Source: Onchocerca volvulus (Eukaryota > Nematoda > Chromadorea > Rhabditida > Onchocercidae). From it: a DNA stretch of 64,000 bases. The DNA lies in assembly GCA_000499405.2 (NCBI GenBank), contig HG738138.1:2418001-2482000 (forward strand), written 5' to 3'. This document shows, in pieces, positions 13,783 to 28,012 of the stretch (the first letter of the stretch is position 1; each line of letters opens with the position of its first letter). The translations under genes were made by a program, and so were the position numbers. The notes beneath the pieces were generated by a model. That model had not been told where the DNA came from, searched no databases, and saw only the letters and a list, made by a program, of their open reading frames with translations.

Positions 13783-14004
13783 AATTTCGATTCTGCTCAA
13801 GCTGCAATTGGCACTGGTAAAAAGGATGACATTGAAAGATGTGAAGCTTTGAATGGAAAAGAAATTGACATGATTATTACAGATACTGCTCATGATCATT
13901 CTGAAAATGTTATTAATACCATAAATTACTTTGTACAAAATTCAAAGCACACAATCAAAGCAAACACAGAAAGACATCGACAAGAAACAGGGAATTTTGG
14001 ATAA
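13783..14004 (+). pseudogene. Decayed fragment resembling bacterial IMP dehydrogenase (guaB); possible Wolbachia-derived insert
   Basis: The plus-strand frame between stops at 13780 and 14002 contains, from 13801, AAIGTGKKDDIERCEALN and then IDMIITDTAHDHSENVINTI. IMP dehydrogenases have a segment of the form AA(I/V)GTG..DD.ER...L....D...IDTAHGHSE.V...I; the bacterial type has D(T/S)AHGHS, whereas animal enzymes have DSSQGNS. The match therefore points to a bacterial, perhaps Rickettsiales/Wolbachia, source rather than the nematode's own IMPDH. Only about 50 codons match. The invariant Gly of AHGHS is Asp here, the flanking guaB sequence is unrecognisable, and there is no start codon, so it cannot be functional. 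Filarial genomes commonly carry such nuclear Wolbachia fragments. The overlapping minus-strand open frame (13564-13938) is taken as a shadow. Identity is from memory of the family and needs a search. Confidence 0.5.
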
Positions 14005-17000
14005 TATCATATTTATATTAAAATTGCAACTAAAATGAATTTTTGATTGGAAAGGAAGATCAGCTTTTCTCGAAAGTATTTATAGATGATTGACTCATTT
14101 CGTTTTTTTTTTTCCATTTCATCATGATTTCGAAATTTATTTCTGATCAACTATTAAAACAATGAAAGAAGCCAACCTTTTATAAATTCCTCACGTTCTA
14201 GACAGTATATTTCTGACTCAGTCCTATGACGTTATTAATTCAACACAAAGCATTTTCAACTCATCTATAGATGATTTCAGACAAAGTAGAATTTTCTCGA
14301 CATATTTCAAGAGGATGGTTTCAAATTCAAAATTTCCAGATTTCAATCAAATTTGTGAGATAAAGATTACTTGAAAAATATCTTAAGTAAAGTATGACTA
14401 GCGAAGAAAGCTTATTCGGAATGAGTAATGATAACGGAGTAAACTGACAAAGACTGATTATAAGAATATTATTGTAATGAACATCGATAGAGGAAAAAAT
14501 TGGGACTTAAGTAGAAGAAAAATAAACGGAAACAAATGTTGTCTGTTGATAATGACTGGAAGTAAAAATTAACGGAGCAAACAAGAAAATGTTGGGGCGG
14601 ACAGTCGGATGGATAGCCTACTAATCCGACAAACATGTAGAAGACTTTCTGCAAATAAAGATTAATTGATTTTTCCAGACATTATTCAGATTTTTTGAAG
14701 GTTCCAAAACTTTTAAAAATATTATTTTGTCGACGATTGAAAATTACAGTGTTTTTGGTGTAAATTAGCATAAAAGTTAAGGTAGTCTAAATTTCTAGAT
14801 AACTGATCATCATAATAATACATTAAAACCCCCTTTTTAGAATGCTAATATATCCATCAATGTGACAATGAAACCCGTTCTGGTGACTGTGTTAGTTGAC
14901 TATATTATGAATTTAGTTTTCTAAAATAGAGATCAAAAATTTCAATTACCAAATCATGTCGATTCACGTATTGATTGCTGATCTATCGATCCTTCAGATT
15001 ATTATTCGTCAAATTTAGTTGATCGAAAAATAACTTCAACATTACTCAATTTGGATGAATTTTTCAATCGAAACTTTCTACTTTGATATATTTTTTAGCT
15101 AAAGTTTCCTAGGTAATATTATCTAATAGTAATTAGTTATTCTCAAATTTATATTGAAAAAAAAAAAAAAAAAAGAAATTTGATAAGAGAAAGCATATTT
15201 GAGTGAGGAAAAGGCAAAACAATGTTATGCTTCATACAAACTTTTGTATTTTGTACTTTCTTTTTCTTTTCCTCTTTTTTTTTTTTTTTTTTTTTTAAAT
15301 ATATGAAGAAAGAACTTATTTTTTCTTACACTTTTTTCTTTTTTGCTTATGTCACTACTTTTTTATTTTCTGTTTGAAGATAAATTTCCACACAGAAAAG
15401 TTAGCCATTTTCTCAACCTCAAATATTCTCTCATCATTTTTATGCTCATGCCTAATTCTGTCATGATGTGTGCTTGTGTGTGTGTGCAAAAATATTTGAT
15501 AAACGAGAAAAAAGAGTGATCGAATCATTTTCATCGTTTGGCATCAAAAATGAAATAAACGTCATAAAATTTCTTTACATATGAAAGTTCCAATTTGAAA
15601 TTAAATGTTTGAATCATCGTTTTCTTTTTTTTTTTTTTCCATTTTGTTAAATTGTTTGAAAGAAATGAATAAAAAACAGTGAAAAACAAATAGAATCTGA
15701 CATTTATGTCATTTCTTCTTGAAAATAACCATTTGTTGTTAGATGCAGCTAAATAGTAATCAAAGAAATTGCTCAAAACGTTTGTTTAAAAATAGTATAA
15801 GTCGAATCATGAAACTTTTTTTTTCGTTTATCTATAAAAATATTCATGATCATCTGTTAGTTCCTTTTATTATTTTACTGAATTAATGAGAAAAAATTAA
15901 ATTTCATAATAAAGTTTGAAACAATATTTTTTCAGAAGATGTATTGTAATCTCGAAGAATGAAGTCTTGCTGATAACTATAATAATTAGATGATAAGCGT
16001 TCGTTATATGGAATATTTATGCGTAAAATTGACTTTCTTGCCTTCAAATTATGTCAAATAACATTCATCAATTTTGCAATCCTTCCATATTAGCATCATT
16101 ATTTAGTATGATGAATCAAACAGAAATTTTTTCGAATAAATAATTAGCATATTTTTCAAATACATGCATAATGAATTTACTTTTTTTTTGTTGACCAGAA
16201 AAAAAAACGAGACGAAAAAGTTCAAATATTTTATTGCTAATCATTTATATTATGTTTTCAATTTTTTCAAAGTTATTCAAAATATTTGCTTTTATTTTTG
16301 AAATAAAACTGTTTGAGTCTGTTTTTAATCCCGTCCTCTCTTTACTCTTTTTGTTGCTTCCTACCTAATTTTTGCTGGATTATTTAAGATTAATGATAAG
16401 CAACTATTAAAATAATTAAAATAAGATTGAAGAAATCTCAGGAATGATTCCGATGCTTGAACTATTCTGTTGTAGATTAATAATTTACAGCTTTCCCTTC
16501 CTAAGCAATCAATGCTTTTAGGAATGTGATATTAAATTAACAATTAAGGCTGAAACTTTTATCCAAATTTTTTAAAATAAATTTTTAAATTTGGATTGAA
16601 TGTAACTCTCTTCATACTTCTTATCTTTTAAAATTCGATTCAAAAAAAGTTCAAATTTGCGTTAAATTTATGCATTTTGCATATCAAAGCTTTTTGCCAT
16701 CTAACAGTACAAAATGTTCGCAATAGTATCATTCAAATATGAAATTTATATTACCATCTAATATGATATTTATAATATGATTCATTAATATATTCTTTTG
16801 ATAAAAATTATACAAAAAACATAGGCTAATATGATTGATGTAATAAATGCAATTATTGATAGTAATAAAGATTGATAATAAAAATTTTACATGTGTGACG
16901 GGAAAAAAAAAATCGTGGATGAATAAAATAAAGGGACATTTGACTGATGCTAAACTCCAATAATTCAACATTTTATTACCATTGCTCTTCAAACAATTTC

Positions 17001-20000
17001 CTAATCTATCATCGCACTTTTTTTCTTTTCATTGAATTAATCATTATGATTTTTTTTTTTGGAATTTATAATCAAACAATTAATTATTAGGAAATTCTGA
17101 AATCTATGATCAAGGAACAAGGCCAAAATAAGCATTTGCTGATAAAAAAAAAGAATGTGGATCTGCATGAATATGATAATTCCCTTATTTCAGAAAATTT
17201 GTGAAACAATTGCAAATTCAAAAAAAAAAAAAAAAAGAAAGAAAAAGAAGTTTGATCTAATAATAACTAAAATTGCTAACAAACAATCTTTGTTTAGTAA
17301 TTTAGATAGGTAGTCCTAGTCATAGTTTAAATTGATAATAAAACCATATATAGAATTGAAAAAATACAATTAAATTTAATAAAAATCAGTTTGCTAATTT
17401 TTGCAAAATGCTAATACAACACTTTATATCTGTATTTTTATCTAATAAATAATTCTAAAGATGACAAAGTTTCCATAATTATGTAACTTTAAATTATACC
17501 TTTATCACTATCATACTTAAATCTTTTGTAGTTAACTATTTTTAATTTGATTATAAATCATTTCATGATTTCTACAATCAAAAATTTTAAGAAAAATTCA
17601 CATACCTTTCGCATTTATCATACTTTTCAATTCGAATAAAAATATTTCCACACTTCCTGCTTCATCTATGTATTCAATAAATATAAATGTTGAATAATGA
17701 ATAATAATCGCTTTTTAATGTCTATTTAAAAAAAAAAGAGAAAAAGCGAAAAAAAAATTAAGCAGATTTTACAAAAGAGATTTTATTCTCGACAATCATT
17801 TTATTATTTATTATTTCATATATTTCTGTCATAAAATTTTTCAAAATATCATAATTAAATAATTAGGCAAAAAGAATTTTTCTTTTCCTCGTTCTTTTCT
17901 TTTTGTAGCAGATTATTTGAATAATTCATGAATTTTTTTTTCTTTTTTATTTTCATGATATAACTTAGACTTTATTTTGTCAAAGTTCCAGTTATGTCAT
18001 GAAAATCATTGACAGACTAATGTTTATGTGCAATATTGATAAATTTTTAAAAAAGTTTCTAAAAGACCACAAACATAATAATGTTCATAGATCATGAAGT
18101 TAGTTGTTATGTAAAAAATTTTTTTATAGGCAAATTTTACGAAATATGATATCATTATGACTTATTTACGAAACATTTACTAATTAAATAATATGTATTA
18201 GTTGATGAATTGAAATTTATTCGGAAATAGAATTTTTTTTCTTTTTTTTTTGGAATTTTAATATTTCCAGAAATTCATATCTTTGATTAATCTGATTATA
18301 ATGATAACAAAACATTAAAATTTTCGAAATTATTCATATTTTCCTTTGTGATTTGTTATCGTTAAACCGAGAATAAAAGTCAAATTAAAACCAAATAAGG
18401 TATACCGATAACCTTTCAAAATTTTTTTTTTTTTTTTTTTTATTTTTATGATAAGGAAGATCAGAAATAACATCCCGAGTTTACGGACAACACTAATTAA
18501 TCAATTATTATATATCACCTCCTACTTAATCCATCATTGTTGATGTATTCGTTTTACTTTCCCGGATGTTTTGATTACGATGACTGATAGCTTGTGATAA
18601 TCAGCTGATATCAGTGACATTTTATAACATATCTATAGAGTACATAACTCCTTATTACATTGTCGTTGTTATACTAGCTATCATTATACATAGTATTAAC
18701 TTTCTGACTTTTGATAACAAAAAAAAAAAAATTTGATTAAAATCATTTTTAAGACGATTACTGTCATGAAAAATATATTTTTTTCTTATGTCAATTACTT
18801 ACTCAAATACTTTTAATTTTTTTTCTGTTTTGCTTGCTGGATGTTTTGTAATTTAACAAATACAGACGAATTTAGAAACCTGAAAAGTTAGATTTTCAAA
18901 ATTTAAAAGAAGAAAAAATAAATATATTTTTGAAAAAAGCAAAGAATGAAGATAATTTTTTCTCTTTGTACTTTCTACATAGCAAATTCTTAAATCAAAA
19001 AAAAAAAAAAGAAAAAAAAAAGAAAAAAATGAAAACTATATCTCTTCCTTAAATTCTAAAATTAATAATAGATTTAAATAAGTTATCTGAAATCCCCAAA
19101 AGTTCTCATAAATATCGTTTATAAATTAAAATAAGTTTATCTGATTTTTAAATTTTGCATTATCAATAATGATCCATGTAGTATGTTTAGAACGAAATAT
19201 AATAATGAATAATGCAAATTAATATTTATTAAAATTATCGGAATTTTAAGAATTATCGATATTAATTAAAAGTAATTTGCACCTTATGCAGTAAATTGAT
19301 GTCAATTTGTTGAAGAATAAAATCACTGTGATTAGATAACGATTGAATTTGAATTTTGATCCGATAACACACCTTTTCTTTTTAAATCTTTACAAGTTAT
19401 CAAATTAGCTTTAATAGAGTAATATTTCTTTTATAATTTATTATGTAAAATATAAAAGAATAATTTGATTTGATGGCAAAATTTAATTTATTTCAATTAA
19501 ATCTATTCTCAACTAATTTTTAATCATATTAAATTCGATTTCATCTATTAATTACTGTCTATTGATTACTTTCATGCTTGTTATTGCACATTTCCATTAG
19601 CTTCATCAAGATTGCCATTAACTTTCACATTGTCCATTAACTTTACTATTAATTTTTATTATTCATCTTATCTTAATTAATCAATTGTTTTCCCATTTAA
19701 AATATTCAAATTTACATTTTCTTTTAAAACAGATACTTTTAAATTTACATTATCTTCAAATTGAAATTTCTATGCCAATATGCAATGCTTAAGTTTTCTT
19801 TTAGAAAAGATATTTTCGTGGAATCAAACTAATGCAACTAATCCTTTTTAATAATTGCGACAAAAAAAAAACAAAAAAAACAAAAAAATTCCAGAACAAT
19901 CGTTGTCAACACTAAAATGTTATTACAATTAATCATTTCAAAAATTGGAAAAAACCGAAATGTAAACAATAGTTAATGATGATTAATGCAATTAAAATAT

Positions 20001-22038
20001 CAAAAAGATTAGAATATCCGAACTGAAAGTGAAAAATACCGCGTCAGATTTTTTTCATGAAATTCCAAAAAATGTGATCCGTTTAAAATGTTAAAATTAA
20101 TTAATATTGCAATTTTCAAACATTTTATGTCACAATTTGATCAAAGAATTCATTATACTTTGATAATATTCATGTTTTTACAATCACTTTTCTTAAAGTT
20201 TTATACACATTATCCTTACAGATAATTTTTATTTTGTCATTGATTTCATTTCAGTATTATAATCTTCTAATCTTTATTTAATTTTTTTTTCTTTTTAGAA
20301 AATTGTTATTGAAACTATAATTATGAGATCATACAAAAAAAAAATATATATTGTTTTGAACTGTGATATCGAATAATAATTAAATTCTAGTCTTACGATA
20401 TCGATTCAATTGATTCTTGAAAATTATATCCTGATTTGTTATCGTTTATATATTAATTTCATTGATCAATAATATATTTTGACGATGTTTGTTAAGCAGG
20501 GATATATTACCTTGCATAAGGAAATCATTTACAAATATTTTTCAATTTGATTAACACTAATAAATTTACGAATTAAATCTTCGCTACAGAAGCGATTTAT
20601 ACCGACCAGTGAAACTTGAATTTTTGTTTAATCATTTAGGAATTCATTAAGAGAAAAAATAGGTACTTTCGAGAACACATTAAATATTAATGAGAAATTA
20701 TTATAATTTTTACTACAAATTCTTTGAAAGTTCGAATTCTTCCAGGTTATACGCTTAGTTATACGAGTTTATTACTGGACATGTCCGTATGTGAGAATAC
20801 TGTAAAAAAATGTCAACCATCAAATCATAATTCACTCAATCTACCAACTCGTTCAATTTTTACAAATGGCATTTTGAAGTTTTAATACCTTTTTTACTTC
20901 AGTATATTTCATTTCCATTTCATTTTAATTTGGAAAGCTAAAACTTTTCTTCAAAAATTTCATTCCCATAGAATTTTTTTAATTTTTTGGGGGAGAAAAA
21001 AAAAAAAAGAAAGAAGAAAATTACTTAATCGTTATAAAAGAACTACCAAAGAATCAATTATTCAAATCAGCAAATATTCATGAAAAATTTTGACTGCATT
21101 TAATTAGTAATTTTCATTCTAACAATTTAATGTCAAAAATTCATGTTGTAAGATAAAAATTAAAAGTGGATTTGATTTATCCGACTGGTACATCTAATTG
21201 ATTGTTGTAATCAATAAATCGATTTGTATGATAGGCTTATTGATATACGATAATGAATAACATTTATCAGTGCAAAATAGCAAAATATAAATATGGCATA
21301 GAAATATAAATATAAATTTGGTAAATGTTTGTCATATAAATATCAAAAGGTAACTGCAATTATAGTAGGTATAATTATGCTAATTAATCATCAAATGATT
21401 GAAAAATGCGCTTAACAATATAATTGTATTATTTTTCCATAAGAAATTGGGAAATCAATTTCTCACAGGAGATTTTAATTTGCGAAAAAAAATTAAAACG
21501 ATTAATATCTTAAAAGTTAATATTTAGAACAATTCTAAACAATAAAAAAATGTTTGAATTTTTTTAAAATGAGTAATAAAAAGATGCCAAATTTCAATAA
21601 ATATCTTCTGTGCAATATAATCTATTTATTCAGAAATGTTTGATTTCTTATAACATATATTCTAATCAATTAATATTATGATACTTGATGTTTAGCTATT
21701 ATTTAATGCCAGATAATTTAAGCCAATTATTAGCATATCATATCATTTATAATTAATTATAGTAGATGTTTAGCCTGGAAGATATATATAGCCAAATAAA
21801 CAAAATAAAAAAAAAAAAAGGTAAAGAGAAGTGTTTATCTGTCATTTCATTGATAATTATAGTCTTAGAATAATATTTGAATATATTTCTAATTTCACAA
21901 GAAATATAGCAAAATTTTCATTGCAAATTTATTTATATAACTTTCTCTCTTTAGTTTTTAAAAAAAAATAATTAAAAGAATTATATGAAGATAGCATGCT
22001 GAAAAATACAAATTATATGATCCTGCGATGAATATCAT
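14005..22038. other. Intergenic, AT-rich, no gene recognised
   Basis: About 8 kb of very high A+T with many A/T homopolymer runs (for example near 15160, 15270, 17220, 18420 and 19000). I found no run of protein-like codons with splice sites on either strand, and no tRNA- or rRNA-like structure. A slightly more G+C-rich patch at 14570-14640 is open on the minus strand but matches nothing I know. Confidence 0.5.
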
Positions 22039-23914
22039 TCATACAGCTTCACGTTTAAGTCTTTCGATTTGTCGTCTTATTGATTCGGCATCTTGCATGA
22101 TTAGCATACTGAGCGTTGCATCCATAATTACGTTTGGTATATCAGGACTTTTGAAATCCACGCACATCACGTAATCAACGACTGTTTTCGTAGAATCTTT
22201 GGGATGAATTCGAAAACGTCCACCACCAAGTATAATTTGTCCGCTGGAACGATAAACGCCATGCGACAAAATTTAGTAATGCATGTATGATATTAGAATC
22301 TATATAAATAAAAATGTAAATGTTTCGTTGTTCATTTCTACACAACGTTTCACTTTCTTCACCGATTGATTTGAAAATTTGCAACAGCGTTGCATTCGAA
22401 TAGGAGCGTGTTTTTGCATAGATAAGACGCGTGTTTATACTTTCGAAGATTTAAGATTTTGAATAAACGAACATTTACATTTTTATTTATTGCTTATATA
22501 TTTTTATCATCAAATTAAAATAGCTTTTCTATAGATTTATAGTAAAAATAAAATCAAATTAAGCTTATTAAAATAATAAGTTATATCAATCTAAAAATCA
22601 TGTTAATGACGAACTTATCAAATTTAAATATTTTTTTATGTAAACATAAAAATTTACAATAAAATCCAAATTACTTTAAATTTATCGAGAAGCTCAATAA
22701 TATAAAAACCTTAAAACTACCTGAAACAATATAATTAATTTTATCAAAATATGTCTTTCAAAAAAAAGAAAGAGAAGAAAAAAACCAAATATTTCTTGCT
22801 CTTACAGAACTAACCGTATTTTCTGTGGATTAGATTCAAAATCAGGAAGATTAATGCTTCGAGCCGCTTCGATAATTTCGTTATCAGTACGACGAAATGT
22901 GCGACACATCAGAAATTCTCGACCTTTGATAGTTGAAATGTCATTCATCGCATACTGAAATGGTAGTATTTAAGAGGAAGAGTTCGCAAATGTAAATATA
23001 AAATAAAAAGCAACTGAAATCTATCATTTATATCATCGTAATTTATATAACTTTTTTTTTTCTTTTACATTTATTGCATCATTGATTTTTTCCTTTTAAT
23101 CTTTAACAAAGCGGTTTATTATTTCTAAAATTCAAGAAGTTTAAACTTTTGTCAAAATAATTCTAAAATTTTAAAATATTTACATAAACAATATCTGTGT
23201 TGGATGATAAATCAGCAATGATTTTCACACTTGAAATATTTTTATTGTAGTGAATAATATCGACAAAATTTTCCCAGTGTTCCACAAAAGCTTGTTGAAG
23301 CGGAAAATTAAAAACAGTCTGAAAGAAAAAAAAAAAATGATTGCTTTTTTCTCAATATAAAATGCAAAAAATGAAATTCTAAAATTATAAAAATTAGAAT
23401 TTCTTTACATGATCATTTTCAGTGATAAAAATTTACTCAATAGACAACCTTACATAATTTTTTCCTCATATGAAGCCATCATTCGAATATTTAGAATTTC
23501 TAATTAGGAAAAAAATAAAAGTTTTTTTTTTGAAAAATTACCCTCATTGTGAAAACTTTTCCCATTTTGTAATGTTTTGCATAAACAATATCGGTTTTAT
23601 TCGAAGTTTTTCGCTTCCAACCATCATGATCCTCGAAATCGGGCATATTGACAAGTTCCATCAAATCTCGTAATGCTTCATTTGCTTGACGTATTCCTTC
23701 TTCATACTTCAATTTTTTAATATTTTAAGTATGAAATCACCTCAAAAATTTCAAAGTAGTTAGTAAAAAATTATTTTATTAAAATTTTAAATACAAAAAA
23801 AATATTTGCTATCAATTCTTCTTTAAACAAATAACAAAACAGCAAATGAATACCAACTTTTTGGTTGTTACGATTACCATCTGAAGTATTTGCGGAAGTT
23901 ATAGCTGAATCCAT
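22039..23914 (-). CDS. START-domain lipid-binding protein (StAR-related lipid transfer family)
   Basis: Complete gene of five phase-consistent exons: 23914-23858, 23706-23542, 23318-23184, 22954-22815 and 22243-22039 (702 nt, 233 aa). The start MDSAITSANTSDG is preceded by TTTGTATAG, a possible trans-splice or 5' UTR acceptor. From residue 20 (YEEGIRQANEALRDLM) to the C-terminus the whole chain fits one START domain of about 210 residues. It includes the late GGGRFRIHP, then VDYVMCVDFKSPDIPN, then a C-terminal amphipathic helix (IMDATLSMLIMQDAESIRRQ) that caps the lipid tunnel in START folds, closest in pattern to the MLN64/StAR branch. There is no signal peptide, transit sequence or membrane segment, so it is likely a soluble cytosolic carrier. 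The ligand (sterol or phospholipid) cannot be told from sequence. The last acceptor (CGTTCCAG at 22245-22244) is chosen because it keeps frame; the gene's final intron contains an inverted-repeat element. Confidence 0.83.
22304..22490. mobile_element. MITE-like element with ~30-bp terminal inverted repeats in an intron
   Basis: 22304-22333 begins ATAAATAAAAATGTAAATGT. The reverse complement of 22461-22490 begins with the same 21 bases, and both continue with a similar CGTT...TTC tail. The roughly 130-bp core (ACCGATTGATTTGAAAATTT around 22361, then CAACAGCGTTGCATTCG) is richer in G+C than the intron. Such elements, with a TATAAA.AATG.. end and a core about a CCGATT..TTTGAAA.TTTG motif, are common dispersed non-autonomous repeats in invertebrate genomes. 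No transposase is present. It lies in the last intron of the START gene. Confidence 0.6.
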
Positions 23915-24948
23915 TTATTTTATAACCTATACAAAGAAGATTAGAATAAAATTTATTTAATTTAAATGTTTAGTAATTATTCATATTTCTTTGGCGAACA
24001 TAGTATTATAATGCAGATAACATTTTATATTTTCATAAATTTATTTTATCAGTATTAAGTATAAGTTTTAAACAAAAATAACTCTCCTCGTCAACATATC
24101 TTATCAATGACGTAAAATTTTACGACATGACAAATATTGCGCAAAGTAATGATAATTAACAAGTTGAATTTTGGTCAAGTTAAAATGATGAAGCTAGTAA
24201 AAATTTGCATAATTATTTTAAGAAATTAGATGAATGGAATATTTATTTAATAAAACTTTGTTTCTGATAACACAATGTTGCATTATCTAATTGTAACAAA
24301 TAATCAATGTTGGGATGTATATATATATATTTTTTTTAACGGATGATTCATGTTGTTAATAAGCAGCATGAATTATTTGTTTGGAAAAAGTGCTGATAAG
24401 CATTTTCAAAAATATGACTAACACGGAATTTTCAACTATGCAGTTTCAAATTTGAATGAAAATGCCTTAGCAAAGGTAGAAAATAAATTTGAAAATTGAC
24501 AATTCAAGAAATCGAAAAAAAAAATGATGCAAACTTGATACGAATAAAAGAGAAATTAGAAATACTATCTTGTTGAATATAATTGATTTTCAGCAAATGA
24601 GAAAAAGTGCTAAATTTAAATCATTTCATAAAATTTCTGCCAACCATTTCTGCTCTTTGCAATTAGAAAAAATAATTGTTCAATATTGATATATAAAAAA
24701 AAGAAAAAAACACAAATAGCTTATGACATGCTAATGAAGAAAAATTACGAATTAGGATAGGAATTAAGTGTTATGTGTGATTTGAAATTTTCAAGTTATC
24801 CCAACAAAATTCTTTCGTTTAAATTTAGTTATCATCCTTAAAAATGATTGCAGGCAAATTATATTTAACATTGTATTAATGAAATAGATACTGAATTTAT
24901 CAAATGCTCATCCAGATAATATTAAGCTTGCCAGATGCTCACTTGTTT

Positions 24949-25128
<180 letters not shown>

Positions 25129-25286
25129 ATTTATACCGTAAGATAATAATGAATATTGAAATATATAAATTTCTTCTGAGAAATAAATATTATTTCATAT
25201 GCCTGAGTTTTGAAATGTCAAACTTCTTAACAGTTAAATACAAAATTTAGCAAAATTTCTGGGCAAAAAAAATATGTTATGGGAAA

Positions 25287-25570
25287 GAAGATATCAGTTT
25301 CTGATACTGCTGATAATAACAGTGATAATAATGTATCAAATGATGAAGAGAATATCGTTTTCGGGTATAAATGATAAACAGCATATTCAATGAAAGAGGG
25401 AATGTTAATTTCCGATATAGAAAATGATAATACTGACATATGCAATAAAAAAGAAGATATATTCGTTTTTGATATAAATGATGAGAGTGATAATGATAAC
25501 AAGTGATCCAATAAAAAAAAAAAAAAAGAGGGGATAAAAGTTTCGATATTAATGATGATAAAATAACAGC
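25287..25570. repeat. Degenerate minisatellite, ~5 units of 50-75 bp
   Basis: Units begin near 25287, 25344, 25396, 25452 and 25528, each of the form GA(A/G)GA.AT..(C/T)..TTTTCGATAT...AATGATGATAATAGTGATAAT...CAATAAAAAA. They are diverged in sequence and in length. The 117-codon minus-strand frame over it is a by-product. Confidence 0.6.
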
Positions 25571-28009
25571 ATAATATCAAGTTTATTTACCAGATTTTAT
25601 GATATCATCAATCTATTTCAAAATATTTATGTTTCAAGTAAATGAATCAAAAATATTTACAGTCAAGAAATTTCGTACAACTTTAAAAATAATTAGTAAA
25701 TATTTTTTTCAAAGAATTAGATCACACAAGTAATGTTAGTAAAAGAAAAACTATAATAGCTCACATTTCTATCGTGCAATTGTTATCGCTCACAATAATA
25801 TATTGCAATTAAAATATCCGATTTGTTCATATCGGATAATTATTTCTGGTTTTCCATGAATTGAACAAACTCGTTCATTTTCTCTTTCCTTTGTTTGCCT
25901 AACATTGTCTCGAAAAATTTTTCATTTACCTTTTATTCTTCTGCTGTGAAAATTCCATAAGATTTATGAAAATTATTCAACATTTTATATGGAAAAGAAG
26001 GAGGATTTATAGATGGAAACTTTCAAAAAAAAAAAACTTTTTTTGAAAAAAAAAAAAAGAAAAAGGGAAACGGTAAAAGATAAAAAAATTAATGTGTTCA
26101 GCTTATTACTTCTTAAAATATTTCAATTGCTATTCCATCAAATACTTCTTACATCACCACCCTTTAAAATTATCAACTTATTTATCAAATTCAAATCATG
26201 TAATTTCATCCATTCATTCATTTCTTCCAGGTTCATTTTTCCCGCTTTTTTTTTTCACTCTCTAATTAATCAATTATAGATGAGAAATGAAAAATTTATT
26301 TTTAAAATAAAAGAACGAAGTTGTATGGAAATAATATATCAGAAATCGTTCACATTTCGAAAATTAAATTGAAAATTGCAAATTATGAAATTAAATATTT
26401 TGCATTAAGCTAATAATCGCATACATAATGCATATCTGTGATACATCTGTAACAAGATTAGACGAGTTCGAGTCGATGAAACTAGTTATTAATATAAATA
26501 TGCATAATATAATCAGCATGCACCAGACAGAAAATGAATAAATGAATAAAAAATTAATTCAATGATTTGATTATCAGGAAATGTGATGAATTCGTTTTAC
26601 TAAAGATTTTTTTTTTCCCGCTTTTTATTTTTCCGAATGAAATTCTGTTGCCAAAAATAGAATTCGGTTTTTTTAGAATACAATTCCGTTTTCAGACTTC
26701 ATTCAAATGTTGCAACTTTTTTCTTTTATTATTTTTACGTCCTGTTTTTTCTAAGTTCTTTTTTTTTCTTTTGCTATGCCAATATATCAATTTCTTTTAT
26801 GCTTATCTATTCATTTATTATTTCGTTGTCAATTGATTGTCACAGCATACCAGTTTTCAGCAAATGATTTTCTAAGCAACTTTTTACATTTATCAATCTT
26901 AATCATCCTAAAATACCACTAATATTATGATTTTACGTTATTTTAAATTTGCACAATTTGAAATTTTTTCTAAATCTTTCATTAATTTTAGTACACTTCA
27001 AACTTTTCCAACATATAGTATAGGTAATTTTATCGTTAACTGATGATTACCTTTCTCTTATCACTTCCCTATATTTGTTCTTATTTTTAGTATGGTTAAG
27101 AAAATTTCCAATCAATTTTTTAACGAATTGGTTGAAATCATTTTTTGCATTTCATTAAAAAAAAAAAATGATAACATACAATTTGCATTTTAATTACACA
27201 ATCAATATGAATATACAATTTGAAATCGTTGAAATTGAAAATGAAGAAGTTAAGTAAAAGAGAAATTGAATTTCAATAAATAATTTCTTTCATATTATGA
27301 CAATAATTTTGCAACGAAGAAATTTGCAAAAAATTAAACAAAAAAAAAAAAAAAAAAAAGAAAGAATCAAATCTTGTGAAGTGCAATGGATGGAAATTTT
27401 AATTGGTAAAAAATAAGTAATGATAATGGGTAGAAAAAGTTATTCACTAATTATCATTATTAAAAAATTTTTATTAAAATTTCCATCAATTATCATTATT
27501 AAATAGCAATGATAATTAGCAGAAATTTTTGTAATTGATAATTTTTTTTCTTGGTAATATTATTTTATCAGTGACATTCCTATATAAAAATCTAAATTGC
27601 GAGTTCAACATCTTAATTTATCAATGAAACTAAATGAAAAAATTCATTTGAAATGATAATATTTTTATTTAAAAAACAAAATAATTTGTAAAAGCAACTG
27701 TAATTTGAATTTTTTACAAATTCTGATAAATTTGATTGTCGTAGTCAGAAAAGAAAAAAGGAAAAAATGCTAAATTTGTTAATGAGGAATATCCTTAGAA
27801 GGATTAATTGTTTTTCTTCTTTTTTTTTTTTTTTTTTGATAATTTACCTGGACAGGTAAGCATTCCTGATAGAGAACACTGCAAATAGTATGCCAATCAC
27901 AATTTTCCATTGGGAATATGGTAATACAAAAATTTAGACCGAATGGCTAAAAGCGGTAAATTTTACCTAAGTTTACTTTGTCAAATATATAATTTAAAAA
28001 ACCGGTAAT

Positions 28010-28012
28010 GAA

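Noticed and set aside
13564..13938. 124-codon minus-strand open frame
   Set aside because: It overlaps the guaB-like fragment, whose plus-strand reading is far more protein-like.
22244..22269. In-frame upstream extension (MSHGVYRSS...) of the START gene's last exon
   Set aside because: There is no acceptor upstream of it. The acceptor at 22245-22244 gives correct phase with the previous exon.
25227..25580. 117-codon minus-strand open frame
   Set aside because: It is antisense to the degenerate minisatellite, with Ser/Phe/Leu low complexity and no splice or start context.
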